From assembly GCA_020746995.1 (NCBI GenBank), contig JAGPXD010000003.1, positions 3,286,001 through 3,350,000 on the forward strand: a stretch of 64,000 nt of DNA, in the 5' to 3' direction. Positions 12,402 to 22,801 of this stretch are shown here, one piece after another. Within the stretch, counting starts at the first letter, position 1, and each line of letters begins with the position of its first letter. The notes under the pieces are model-generated. The model saw only the letters and a program-made list of their open reading frames with translations, did no database searches and had not been told where the DNA came from. A program made the translations under genes and the position numbers. Source of the stretch: Plectosphaerella cucumerina (lineage: Eukaryota; Ascomycota; Sordariomycetes; Glomerellales; Plectosphaerellaceae).

Positions 12402-13982
12402 CTACGCAGGCGTCTCTTCTCCCCGGCCTCTAGCAAAGTACATTGTTCCAATCAGCGCCGCAAGCGCTGCCATCATTGCGATATTCGAGACTATCGTCTT
12501 GGTGGTCGTCGCCTTTGGCGCCGGAGCGGGAGCAAACTCGTTCTTCTCGTAGTCGCTCGCGAAAGCCGGGCAAAGGGAACTCGACCGTCGTGACCCTGAG
12601 CCGTCCATGGAGAGGAAGGGCTTGCCTCTTTTTCGATCTAGAATAGGGGCTTTGGGTTCAAAACGAACGGACTTTCCGAGAAGGGCGCAGCATTCATCCT
12701 GGTCGTCGGAGCCCGTCTGAGACGGTGTTGAGGCGTGTGTAGAGTGCCAGTCGTGGCCATTACTGTCAGAAGAGGCATCATGGTGGTGACCTCGACTATT
12801 TTGACTGTGAGCAGTGCAATGGTGTATGTGTCCGCTCCTTACACCTCTGAAGTTGGGGTAATCCGGGCGGCCTTCGCTGTCGCTGCTCAGGTTCTGCGCC
12901 ACTGCTCTCCTCTCCTTGGCCACGGCCACAGAATCCCTCAGGCGAGTGCCAAAAGCAGCTGGAGAGGCCATGATGGGATCGGCGTCGGCATTAGCGTCGA
13001 GGGCAGTATCGCATACGGTGTCGAGCTGTGCCACGAGAAGCAGCATGTTCTCGAAGATGCAGATGGCTTCCTGAACAATGTCGTGTCGCTCCTGGGGGCC
13101 GACCTTGTCCTCTGCATCGGCAAGGCGCCTCTTAAACTCGAGCTTGAGCTCCTCCCCGTCTGACTTGCCGGCGAAGTGGAAAAAAGACAGCGGCAGGCTC
13201 GTGCCATCGGGATTCATAACATGCCTCCTGTGCTTGGTATTGCTTTGATCGAAGAAGCCGGTAGTGAGATCCATCTCCTCGGCAGGCGTGGTTGGCGGTG
13301 GTCTCGGAGAGCGGTGGCAGCTCAAATCGCCGGGACGAACGGGTGACGGGCTCTTCTCCCAGAAGGCGTCTCTTTCTGCGGCAGACTCGAGGCTTGCACG
13401 GAGGAACCGGCCGCCTGCGAAGAGCGCCATGAACAGGATGTAAGAGTAGGCAATAAGAACGTGTGGCCTTTTCTCGACTGCACGGCGGATGTGACGGATA
13501 AATTCGGCAAGCCTGCCCTCTCTTGACACGGTTTTGAGCTGCTCGTTGACAACTTGCGGGCTCCATCCAGTGATGGCGCGGATATCTGAGCGTAGGCGGT
13601 CGGAGCGCATCAGCCCCGGGAGGAAGAGGTCACGAAGGACATTTGTCATGTGGTCTGCCGGATCGCTGGTGTCGCTGGCGTTGTCGATGGGGCCAACATT
13701 GGACTCGGATGGGTGGTCCACGTCGGAACCTTCATGTCCCGTCGGCTGTCTGATGATCTCTTGCCAAAGAGTCTCGAAGGTGATGTAGATGGGGGCGATG
13801 TGAAGAAGGCCGGAGGCGTACAAGGATGGATCGGGGGCACAAGGAGGGAGGGCCAGCGGCAGGCGAGCGATGATGAGCTTGTTAAGCTTGGCGTGGACGT
13901 TCCTCGTGGCGGCATTAATGGCTTCAGCAAGGGGTCTTGGTCGATGCCCGGGAGGTGGGGGAGTTCCCGTTGAGAGAGGCAT
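12402..13982 (-). CDS. Heme oxygenase family protein with C-terminal membrane anchor
   Basis: A single exon of 526 aa. The frame stays open upstream to 14039, but 13982 is its first ATG. The N-terminal half is heme oxygenase-like: LAEAINAATRNVHAKLNKLI contains the candidate proximal haem ligand His30, and SYILFMALFAGGR (GGR at about 190-192) matches the glycine-rich distal helix. The C-terminal half is a long polar, Ser/His-rich insertion without recognisable domain. The final 33 residues contain one hydrophobic segment (IAMMAALAALIGTMYF) followed by a short basic tail, a tail-anchor arrangement like that of ER heme oxygenases. Expected role: haem cleavage to biliverdin, iron and CO. At 526 aa it is much longer than yeast Hmx1 (317 aa). 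Redox-inactive HO-like paralogues exist, so activity is inferred. Confidence 0.85.
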   Translation of the reverse strand: MPLSTGTPPPPGHRPRPLAEAINAATRNVHAKLNKLIIARLPLALPPCAPDPSLYASGLLHIAPIYITFETLWQEIIRQPTGHEGSDVDHPSESNVGPIDNASDTSDPADHMTNVLRDLFLPGLMRSDRLRSDIRAITGWSPQVVNEQLKTVSREGRLAEFIRHIRRAVEKRPHVLIAYSYILFMALFAGGRFLRASLESAAERDAFWEKSPSPVRPGDLSCHRSPRPPPTTPAEEMDLTTGFFDQSNTKHRRHVMNPDGTSLPLSFFHFAGKSDGEELKLEFKRRLADAEDKVGPQERHDIVQEAICIFENMLLLVAQLDTVCDTALDANADADPIMASPAAFGTRLRDSVAVAKERRAVAQNLSSDSEGRPDYPNFRGVRSGHIHHCTAHSQNSRGHHHDASSDSNGHDWHSTHASTPSQTGSDDQDECCALLGKSVRFEPKAPILDRKRGKPFLSMDGSGSRRSSSLCPAFASDYEKNEFAPAPAPKATTTKTIVSNIAMMAALAALIGTMYFARGRGEETPA

Positions 13983-15438
13983 TCTGGCTGATTCTCCGAG
14001 GTCGTCCCGCCAAGAAGAGGGCGGCAGAGAAGCCGACAACCGCGGGACTCCGAGGGCGAGGGATGAGGTGATGAAGGCCTAGGGAGCGAGGGATGATGAT
14101 GTTGGTGGAAGGTGGATGGCCAGGTCTGTGAGGTGAGGGGTCGTCGAGGAGAGTGTAGATATGTCAGACTCTAGGGAGGTTCGAGTAGGATTCGGATATC
14201 AGAGTTGGAAAAGCACTGCTGATGAAGATTGCAGTCGCAGGCGGGCTTCAAAAAGGAAATGGAGCAAGGTGTGCTGCTGCCGATTCACCCCTTGACGTTT
14301 GGCTGAGTCGATGAAGAAGGAGCGATGGGAAAGTCACTGTGACGGGGAAGGAGAAACCCGGGTCGCGCTTGACTCTGCTCCAGAGTGCGACAAGCAGAAG
14401 CACCGAGGCACAGGGGCAGGGCGCGTGGTCCTCGTGACCTCTCGAAGAAGGGTCCGAGAAAAGAAATAGGGGATAACAGGTAAGAGGCTGGTTTTCGAGA
14501 CGATGCGACGATGGCCGGTATTGCCAGCACGGCACGTCGATCGGCCGTGGGCAGTGTGAAAGGCGTTAAGACGCTGAACTAGACCCCGTTCGGTCCGGGA
14601 AAACGAGACGATGTCAGACGGTCCGTCTCTTAATTGCCTTGTCTGGGAACTTTGGGGGGTGTTAGACGCCAGGGCAGGACGCTTAGAGTTTCCGCCGACA
14701 GCCCGTCAGGTCAAGTGCTTCGGATCGGAATGACGAGGAACGTTTGAAAGAAACGAGACCCGATGATGTGGGAAGATGACAGATCGGGGGCGTGAAAACC
14801 ACGTTTGAGAAAGAGATGGATGAAATCTGGAGGGCGTGAAAGTCAACGCGTCCCCCTCCACCATTTCTCTCGCCACTGAAGATCGCTTTGCTCCAGTTTC
14901 GCTGGGCAAAAGGACAGCAGCATTAAACACCTGGACCCCTCGCGGATGAGCAGAGAGAGTGAGAGACTCGGCCAGATAATCGCCCACCCGCCCGGAGAAA
15001 AGTCCATTTCCTCCCCCTCCCCGAGCCCCCCCCTAAGCCAGGGTGGATGTTCGATGAGGGTCTAGATGCGAATCTGCAGATATCTCGGTCATCCCTCTCG
15101 GCCGGTCCCCGACGTCACCAGCCACACCTGCGACATGGGGATTTGGTCTGTTTGGATCGGATTTATGGCTCTAGATCGGACATGTCCATGCACCTTACTA
15201 GCCACGTCAGGGTGGGATTGCGCCACAGATCCAGGCCGCCAAGGGACCGCATCGGGGGTCCCTGTCGATCCTCCATGTTTCGCTCGAGTCAGTGGTTTGT
15301 TTCTTTCAGCCTTGAAGGCAAAGAAGGCCGAAGTGGTATGAGCCTGGCTGATTGTTTGTTGTAAACTTGAAGTATGCTGCCTTCTACCATCTATTATCCC
15401 ATAAAATCATGATGTAGCTCTCATAAGAAAAGCGCGCC
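13983..15438. other. Intergenic region upstream of heme oxygenase gene
   Basis: About 1.45 kb holding the heme oxygenase promoter and the 3' end of the transporter gene. Short overlapping open frames show no motif. Nothing else is seen. Confidence 0.6.
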
Positions 15439-16944
15439 TCATGTCGCAGACGCCAGCGCCCCCTCCGGCCTTGCCGTGCGCGCCTCTTCGTCGTCGTGGC
15501 TCTCGTTGTTGACAAACACGAAAGAAAGGAACACGACGCCCGCTCCCATCCAGTACACCCAGCTGCTGTATTGCGAGTACTGGATCATCTCGCCAATCAG
15601 TGACAGCGGAATCGTCAACGACAGTCCGACCGTCACCACCAGCGGCGTCGTCAGCAGCATGGCGTATGCCCAAGATATGTCGCTGACAAACGACGAGAGC
15701 GAGTTGGCGATGATGATCAACCACACTTGGCCCGTCGGTGGCAGCTCAAACTGGTCGAGATGTCAGCTTCCTCTGCCCACGCTGCCCTTCAGGATAACTC
15801 ACAGTCTCAAGCCCTGACCAGTGCAGGACGAAGAACAGCGGCCACAAAAACATGATGTTGAACACGCCCACCAAGCCGAAAAACAGCTGCATGTCGACCC
15901 GGTCCTCGTTGCCCACCCGCCTCTTCATCACCGTCACATACAAACCGTACAGCAGCGCGCTCAGGAACGCCATGAAATCCCCCAGCGCCATCTCGCTCGT
16001 GCTCTTGTGCGGGAACGACCCCCGGTCCTTGTCGCTGTGGCCCGACAGATCCACCGTCGAGATGAGCACCACGCCCGCGAGAGACGCCAGCACCCCCGCG
16101 AGCTTGCGCACCGTGAACGACTCAAGGCCCATACCCGCGCAGAAGATGAGCGTCCACACGCTGCTCATCGAGGTCAGGATCGTCACGCTCCCCACGCTCG
16201 TGAACTGCAGACACGCAGACGCGAAGTAGTTGGCCAGAAACCAGAGCATGCAGAACTCGAGGCTTAGCACCGCCGTCTCGCGGAAGTTGAGCTGTGCCTC
16301 GCTCAGGCTCGCTGGTCTCTTGGTCGCGCTGCCCGGTGCCGACTCGAAGCCTTCCGTTGCCGCCTCCTCGTCGTCTACCAAGAGGCGCTCGCTGATCGTC
16401 GCCGATTCTTCGTCATCCTCGCCGGCTGCTGTCGCAGATTTCCTCTGCTGGCTGCCGTGCCTGTGCTCGTGCCACATCTGCGACACCTCGCTCAGCAACC
16501 CAGACACGCCATGGCGCATCAGGAACCGGACCAGGGATGGTATCAGGTTGATCACGAACACTGACGTGTTGAAGTAGACCATGAAGAAGGGCTTGTCGTA
16601 CGTGCTGTCGGAGAAGATGTACTAGAAGACTGCCGTCAGCTGCCGCGCAACATGCCCATCTGGGCGACGCAACCCACCGAAGCCATGAAGTTCGATAGCG
16701 TCCAGAGGAAGACCGTCACCAGTAGACATAGTATCCCCAAGGTGCGCCTGCCAACGCCTCCCAGGCCGACCTTGGATCGCCATGCCGAGAAGGTGCTGAC
16801 GTTGGACTTTGTGCGTCGCAAGGCGGTCATCGCCGCCAGGTCCTCGTCGGCATCACCGTGGGAGGCCGACCGTCTTCTGGTCGAGTAGCCATCACCAGAC
16901 GCCGAGGCTTCTGAAGGAGAGAGCAGCGGTTCGTTGACCGTCAT
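15439..16944 (-). CDS. DMT-superfamily (EamA/SLC35F-like) membrane transporter
   Basis: Minus-strand exons are 16944-16678, 16621-15803 and 15750-15439, with introns of 56 and 52 nt, giving 465 aa. After a polar N-terminus with Arg/Ser motifs come about ten hydrophobic segments: LGILCLLVTVFLWTLSNF in exon 1, then KPFFMVYFNTSVFVINLIPS, and in the second half LEFCMLWFLANYFASACLQF, SVTILTSMSSVWTLIF and the C-terminal pair in exon 3. The KPFF-YxNTS pattern is typical of the fungal YML018C/THI74 group and animal SLC35F5. These proteins sit in vacuolar or other endomembranes. Substrate is unknown. A large acidic cytosolic loop (EDDEES) lies between segments 2 and 3. Confidence 0.88.
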
Positions 16945-18084
16945 GTCGTCTCTTATCTATCCCTTAGGAGTCGTATCTTTCGTCGGCACGGGCTGCTCGC
17001 CGTGGCCCCGGTGTAGCCGTGACCTCGGGTCTTTCAGACTCTTTCGGGCAAGACAAAGAAAAGAGTCGGAAACAATCTACGGCTCGACGCGGCGCATCTG
17101 ATCTTTTCTGCGGCACATCAATCGCACTCGTGATCGCGGGTCGCCAAGTCGGAGCTCAACGTGGGGTCGCAGTTCGGCTTCGGTCGCGGGGTGTCGGTCT
17201 ACGGCGCTCGGGGTCCGTTTCGGTCGGGATGCCAGCTTCTGGGAGCGCTTGACATGGAGCCTCTATCGTCGGATGCTTTCGGCAATCGAGCTTCAGGTCA
17301 ATCTGGTGTTTGGGGGGAAAGCAAAAAAGGGAACACGTGTGGGATGAGGGAGGGGACTCGAGGGACCGAGAGTCATCCGGCGAAGACTGCCCTTCTGGAA
17401 TGAGGGATGCACTAAACTTGAACTCGCTGGTGCCGTATCCGGCGCCCTTGTGGGGCTTGGACCCTGATGCTGACCACTGCCGCAGAGGCGATTCTGAAGC
17501 TGCACCGCCTGGAGGCTCATGTCGGACAGGGGTGCAGCTCAGACGGCCACTAAAACGGCAGGCGGATGTCGCTGGACGCTAATCTTTCCCCGCTGGCCGA
17601 GCATGACGACAGCAGCGTGCGTGATCGCGTGCCTTTTGTTAGCCAGATGGGCGAGCACAACGTTGCATGGTAGTATGTCGCCGATGAACAGTCCGGTATC
17701 ACGAGCTGTTCGCCCTGGACATGAAAATTATGCCTGTAGATAATCGTGTCCTTCTGGCACAAGGGCTTCTATGAAAGAACTCATCGGAAGTGCGCCTCCT
17801 TGGCGTCTCAGATGGGCATCAAGTCTCCCGGTTGTCCCTTGCATCAGTAGGAACAGCACAGGCAATAGTCATGGTCATCAACACCTCAGCCTCGCGAAAC
17901 ACCAATTCAACCCGTTGCCAGAAAATATGCTACATCAAGTCCTAGGTATAGTATGCGGGTGCCCTGTCCTTGGATGCGCTCATGTGGGAAATAAGAGAAA
18001 CGTCGGAAATCAAAACACCCCTCGTTCGCCGCCCAAGGCCTGCTGCCCGGTACTCAGCAAAGTCGACCATCCCCGCACAACCGC
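16945..18084. other. Intergenic region between transporter and ypt7
   Basis: About 1.1 kb containing the transporter promoter and the ypt7 3' UTR. No gene is seen. Confidence 0.6.
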
Positions 18085-19045
18085 TCAGCACGCGCAGCCA
18101 TCGCGGTCGTTCTCAATGTGGATGTTGATGGGGTCCTGGAAGTCGCCGCTGAACTCCTCCGACTCCTCCTGGGCAAGGGCGTTGCGAGCAATGACTGCAA
18201 CATGTTAGCAAGCTGCCACAGCCACATCCTGTCTGTAAACATACCTTCGAAAGCCTGCTCGACGTTGACGGCCTCCTTGGCACTGGTCTCGAAGTAGGGG
18301 ATACCGCCCTTGGACTGGCAGAAGGTCGCGGCGCGCTTGGTCGAGATCTGTTTGACACTGTTAGTTTCGAGGATCTCGACAAGTCATGTGTGTAACCCAC
18401 CACTCGCTTGCTCTCCTCGACATCAATCTTGTTGCCGAGAACGACCTAAGAGCACGTCAGCACCACCATCGCCTCATATCCCGTCCGGTGAGCACTAACG
18501 AAGGGGAAGTTGTCCGGGTCCCGCGGCGAGGCCTGGATCAGGAACTCGTCCCTCCAGCTGTCCAGCGCATCGAAGCTCTTGGAGTTGTTGACGTCGTAGA
18601 CGAGCACGCAGCAGTCGGCGCCGCGGTAGAAGGCGACACCGAGAGATTGGAAGCGCTCCTGGCCGGCGGTGTCCCAAAGCTTCAACAAAGCGTCAGCAGC
18701 TGAATTGTCCGGTCGCAATTATGTCCCAGAGCTTCATACCTGCATCGTCACCTGCCTGTCATCGACAATGACCTCGCGGGTGAGGAAATCCGCACCAATG
18801 GTCGCCTTGTAGCTCGCGCTGAACTTCTTGTTGACCTATTTTCGGGGACTGTCGTCAGCGATCAGATCTTCCCATCTCGGGAAGGGTGACGCCGCCGTAC
18901 ATATTGGTTCATCAGACTCGTCTTGCCGACACCGCTGTCACCAAGGATGATGACCTGTCGCACCGATCGGTTAGCCAAGGTCCGCAAAGGAGAGGCGGAG
19001 CATCTGCGACCCTACCTTGAGAAGGACCTTCTTCCTCGTAGACAT
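18085..19045 (-). CDS. ypt7: Ypt7/Rab7 vacuolar small GTPase
   Basis: Seven minus-strand exons: 19045-19016, 18954-18901, 18835-18740, 18679-18500, 18445-18401, 18347-18245 and 18194-18085, giving 205 aa, the usual Rab7 length. All nucleotide-binding motifs are present: GDSGVGKTS (15-23), WDTAGQE, NKID and ETSAK. The effector region [14 protein letters not shown] matches Rab7. The protein ends in CAC, a double-geranylgeranylation signal. Exon 4 is preceded by an AAG acceptor, rarer than CAG/TAG, but the CTGAC branch point just upstream and the conserved protein support it. By family knowledge it controls HOPS-dependent fusion at late endosomes and vacuoles. It is divergent from the AAA+-like gene. 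Confidence 0.97.
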
Positions 19046-19649
19046 GTTGGCGGATTATGCTTCGCTTGCTGTGGAGGGGGTTTGTAGTCGGGTGGCTGGC
19101 GGAGAGGTCGTTGGTCGTCTCGTCAATGATGCAATGGCTCGTCACTAGCCGCGAAGATGCGAACAGCAGAGGTACGTCGGGTACCGGATCGGAGACGGTC
19201 GTGTCGGGACGTTGCCGGGTCCTGGAATCGTTGCGAGGTAGGTCGGAGGCGGGTTGGGATATGGATCGATGCGGTGGATGGGGCCTGCCGGCGGCTGTGG
19301 TCGAAGGTGATTGCGGTCGGGTCGCTGATAGCAGCTGGCTGGCTGGGGAAGGGAAGGCGAGGTGCGGTACCTCTGCCCCGTTTAGGTCGCTGCAGTATGT
19401 GCCTCGTTTCAGCGTATCAGGTGGCTGGTCCCCGCAGGCTGCAGGCGCCCAGGAACAGCTAGCGGCGTGAGTGTGAGGTCACCAGGGTGCGGGCGGTCAC
19501 GGCGGTTTGGTGTTTGCTGCGCCACATGTGATGAACCACCCTGCCTTTGCGGCTGGTGAAGATGCTCGACCCAACAACTCATGGCAGCACTGCATCGACT
19601 CTGATCCGAAGCTCCATGGGCAGCTTACACTGCCTACTCCTAGGCCAAC
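19046..19649. promoter_or_regulatory. Divergent promoter of ypt7 and AAA+-like gene
   Basis: About 600 bases separate two divergent starts. The sequence is GC-rich without a clear TATA box. No gene is seen. Confidence 0.55.
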
Positions 19650-20877
19650 ATGGCGGATGATAATCTGCTGAGCAAGGTCCATGGCCTGAGCGACCTTGAG
19701 CTGGCGGCGCTGCTCTGCCTGATGAATAGGGAGCACTGTCTAGTGAGCACGCCGCCAGAAGCTCTAGACGAGCTCACCGATGAGCTGCAGCTGGTCCGTA
19801 TCGCACTTCTACCTTGTTGAGACAGTTCATAGGCTCACGACTTCAGATTGCGGCCAAGACGTTCGGCCTGCGGCCCGCCGTTGTCCACTGCACACCGCAG
19901 ACCACCCTGGACGACTTCGCCGTCGCCATCCTCGGCGCATCCTCCCCATCTGCCCCTCGTGCGCCCTCACCCTTTGCCGTGCGTAACAGCAACCTCGCGG
20001 CAGACTCCTATTTCACCTCCCGCCCTGGCGCCCTGACCCCACTAACGTCCATCACGACGACGAGCCCGACCGGCGGCGCCGCGTCCATGGCAAACGTCAT
20101 CATCGCCAAGAACCTTGACCTCGCTCCCAAGGCCGTCCAGATCCAGGCCCTTGAGCTCCTCCGCACCCGCCGCATCTTCACGCGTACATCTGTCCAGGCG
20201 GCACCGAAGCAGTTCCTTCTGGTCGCCGCTCTTGCTGCCCGCTCTGGGGGCGAGGCCCGGGTGACGCCTCACCTCAACGACTTTCTGTATCTTGCTCACT
20301 GGCATGATCCCGAAGATGGATTCGTCAACCTCGAGGAAGGTTATGAGCATTCCGTTGGTGGGGATGCCGAGACTGCCAGCACCGAGAGTGTGGTGGTGAG
20401 AAAGAGCTTGAGCGGTGATCCGGTCGTCAGCCTCGATCCTCTCCTCAGCGATGCGGTATGTGGACTCAAGGCTTTGGGATTCCTTTGATTAACATCAAAC
20501 AGAATATTGCTACACTAGGAGAGCTTGGCCGTCATGTACAGATCGATGTCGACGTGGTACGGTATCAGATGAACATCATCTCACACATGAGAATCCATCG
20601 TGCCGTCGGCGGCGGCATCAGCCCCACGGCAACCCAGCACTTCGACCAGCTCGTCAAGTCGCTGGCGCCGCTCCACGGGATCGACTACGTCACGCCTGCC
20701 CTAGTCGCCCTGGCGCTAAAAAAGGTTTACCTGCACAGAATACAGATGGTATCCGTGGATCAAGAGAGAAGCATGCAATGGGGCAGCCGGGCCGACGTCG
20801 TCAAGGCCTATCTAGGAGACTTCAGCCCAGAAGACGTCATGGACGATGTCCTCGACACAGTCTCTGCGCCGCTATAA
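19650..20877 (+). CDS. Degenerate AAA+ protein, magnesium-chelatase-like
   Basis: Exons 19650-19793, 19847-20455 and 20503-20877 (introns 53 and 47 nt) give 375 aa. The N-terminus (LSDLELAALLCL, PPEALDELTDEL) and the C-terminal helical lid (VTPALVALALKKVYLHRI) resemble fungal proteins annotated as magnesium-chelatase or MoxR-type AAA+. A sensor-1-like strand is present as QFLLVAALAAR. No Walker A (GxxxxGKS/T) is visible where it should lie, after the first 60 residues, and the Walker B-like strand NVIIAKNLDLAP lacks the usual DE. It may be a pseudo-ATPase with a scaffolding role. Fungi make no chlorophyll, so magnesium chelation is not expected. No signal peptide or membrane segment. Confidence 0.7.
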
Positions 20878-21053
20878 ACATAACACAGAGCATCATGATT
20901 CAAAAGTCATATAGAACTATGAGGTTTGCCGGCGATAGGCCGCGGCAGGGCGTCTCCAACGAGACTTCTTTCTTTCGTCTTGTCGAGTCGCGTCATGAAA
21001 TTACAAACTCTATAACCGTACAAGTCGCCAGCGAACGCCAAAGGGTCACCAGT

Positions 21054-22801
21054 CTACACAATCTGCTTCACCTTGCACTCCCAGCCAGAGCCAGGGGCGA
21101 GAAGGGGGAGACTGGAAACAGTGTTAGCAGAATTCAAACAGTTGTGATTCACAGGGCATGCTTACCTGGCACCCAGGCACCAGCCCAGCTCGTTGCCCTT
21201 GATCTTCTTGGCAATCTTGACCTCGCGGTCGATGGGCATCTCGTAGCCGGTGTGCAGCAGGGCCATCATGAAGTTGAGGTCCAGGCACTGGTCGGGGCGG
21301 TCACGGAGCTCCTCGAGGGCGCCGGGGATAGTGGTGAAGAGATCCCACGAGGCCTCGCCGCCACAGACGGTGTTGGTGAGGTCGTGCATCTCGCGGAGGG
21401 TGAAGGAGTCGGGCATGCCGAGGGGCTTGGTGCGGTCGTAGAAGAAGGAGAAGATGTAGACGTCCTCGCTGCCAAAGGTCTTAGCCAGGGAGGGCTGGTG
21501 GACGCCGTTGAAGGAGCAGGGCGCAAGGGCGCAGCTGGCGTCCTTCTTGAGGATCCTCTCGGCCAGGGCGCGGCACTGAGCGGGCGCGGGGTTGCTGGGG
21601 CCGGTCATGTTGACGGTGATAGAGGAGCCGAGGACGTGGCCCTCGGGGAGCTTGATTGCCGTCTCCTTGGTGAAGCCGGGGGCGATGCAGGGGTTGACGA
21701 CGGCCTGCTTGAGCCACTCCCTGTCACTGCCCTTGGCCTGGAGGAGGTCGTCGAGGAAGGTCGTATGGAGGGCATCGCGGGCGGCCATCAGGCCGTAGCC
21801 GAGATGGGAGTGCTGGTAGAGTTCGAAGTTCTGGCCTCCGAAGGAAAGTTCGTGAACATGGTCGCCTGCGGCCAACTTCTCGGGCATGCCGCCGTTGGCC
21901 GAGCCCTTGAATGTAGGCTCGAAGACAATCTGAGTCGAGCCACCGCCGAGATCAAAGATGGCGGCGGTGGGGTTCTTGTCGGGGCCGCCGATCTTGCCGA
22001 GGAGGTAGTTGGTGGTGATCCAGGCGTAGACGCCCTCCAGAGAGCCGTCCATGATAGCGACGCCGTCCTCCTCCTTGGACACCACGGGGAAGGGGTACTT
22101 GGTCTCAAGGTGGGTGCGAACGGTCTGAAGGATCTTGTCGGCGGCCTCGGGGCCAATCATACGCAGGCCGGCAGTGGCCTTGACGGCAACAGGGCTGCAG
22201 CCCTTGAGCTTGTCGGGGACCTCCTTCATGGCGACGGCCATGAGGTCGTCGAGAGTCCTGGCCGCGGCCTCGGGGTCGTCCTTATACTTGCTGAGTCCGC
22301 CAACGGACTTCTCGGTCATCTTGAACTCCTCCTTCTCGAGCTCGGGCGCCGCGCCGCAGTTGTTGAACTTGTAGACGTGAATACGGGAGCCAGTGCTGCC
22401 GGCGTCGATCATCAGGACGTATTGGACGATGGGCTTCGAGCTGGAGCTGGACTTGGTGCAGCGATCGGTGCCGTACGACGAATCGGAAGGCGTCTGGCCG
22501 CCCGAGTTGCTGCTCGAGATCGCTGCGACTGTCAGTAATCCGCCGAAGACCCTCAACCATCGGGAAAGCACCCACCTCCATTGTAGATCTCAACACCGCG
22601 GGGGGAGAGCCAGTAAAGGCCCAAGACGACCAGGAAGACCAAGGCACCGGCCTTGAACCACCTCGACTTCTGCGTCTGAGACATGATGGACTTGATGCCC
22701 TGCCAGATACCAGGCTTTCTTGCAGGAGCGAATCGGCCGGGTTTTTCAAACGGATCTCTCGAGTTCTTGATGGTGGGCAGTGACACGGACGGCTGTCGCA
22801 T
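21054..22801 (-). CDS. gda1: Golgi guanosine-diphosphatase GDA1 (GDA1/CD39 family)
   Basis: Minus-strand exons 22801-22576, 22528-21166 and 21111-21054 give 548 aa. It is a type II membrane protein: a short cytosolic N-terminus with basic residues, one transmembrane helix around residues 50-68 (AGALVFLVVLGLYWL), a Ser-rich stem and a lumenal apyrase domain. Apyrase conserved regions are visible: MIDAGSTGSRIHVYKF, KATAGLRMIG, GVYAWITTNYLLGKIGG and FDLGGGSTQIVFEP. By family knowledge it hydrolyses GDP to GMP in the Golgi, feeding GDP-mannose import for mannosylation. The first intron has two in-frame acceptors six bases apart (22528 or 22522), changing the product by two residues. The antisense frame is open for most of the gene, a GC3 artefact. 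Confidence 0.96.

Noticed and set aside
14466..14485. Near-match to a homing-endonuclease target (TAGGGGATAACAGGTAA)
   Set aside because: It resembles the I-SceI site but differs in length and several positions, and no endonuclease or intron is nearby. Treated as chance.
20778..22538. A 586-codon open frame antisense to gda1
   Set aside because: It mirrors a well-supported gene. In genes with G/C at nearly every third position the antisense frame lacks stops. Its translation is Gly/Val/Leu-rich without motifs.
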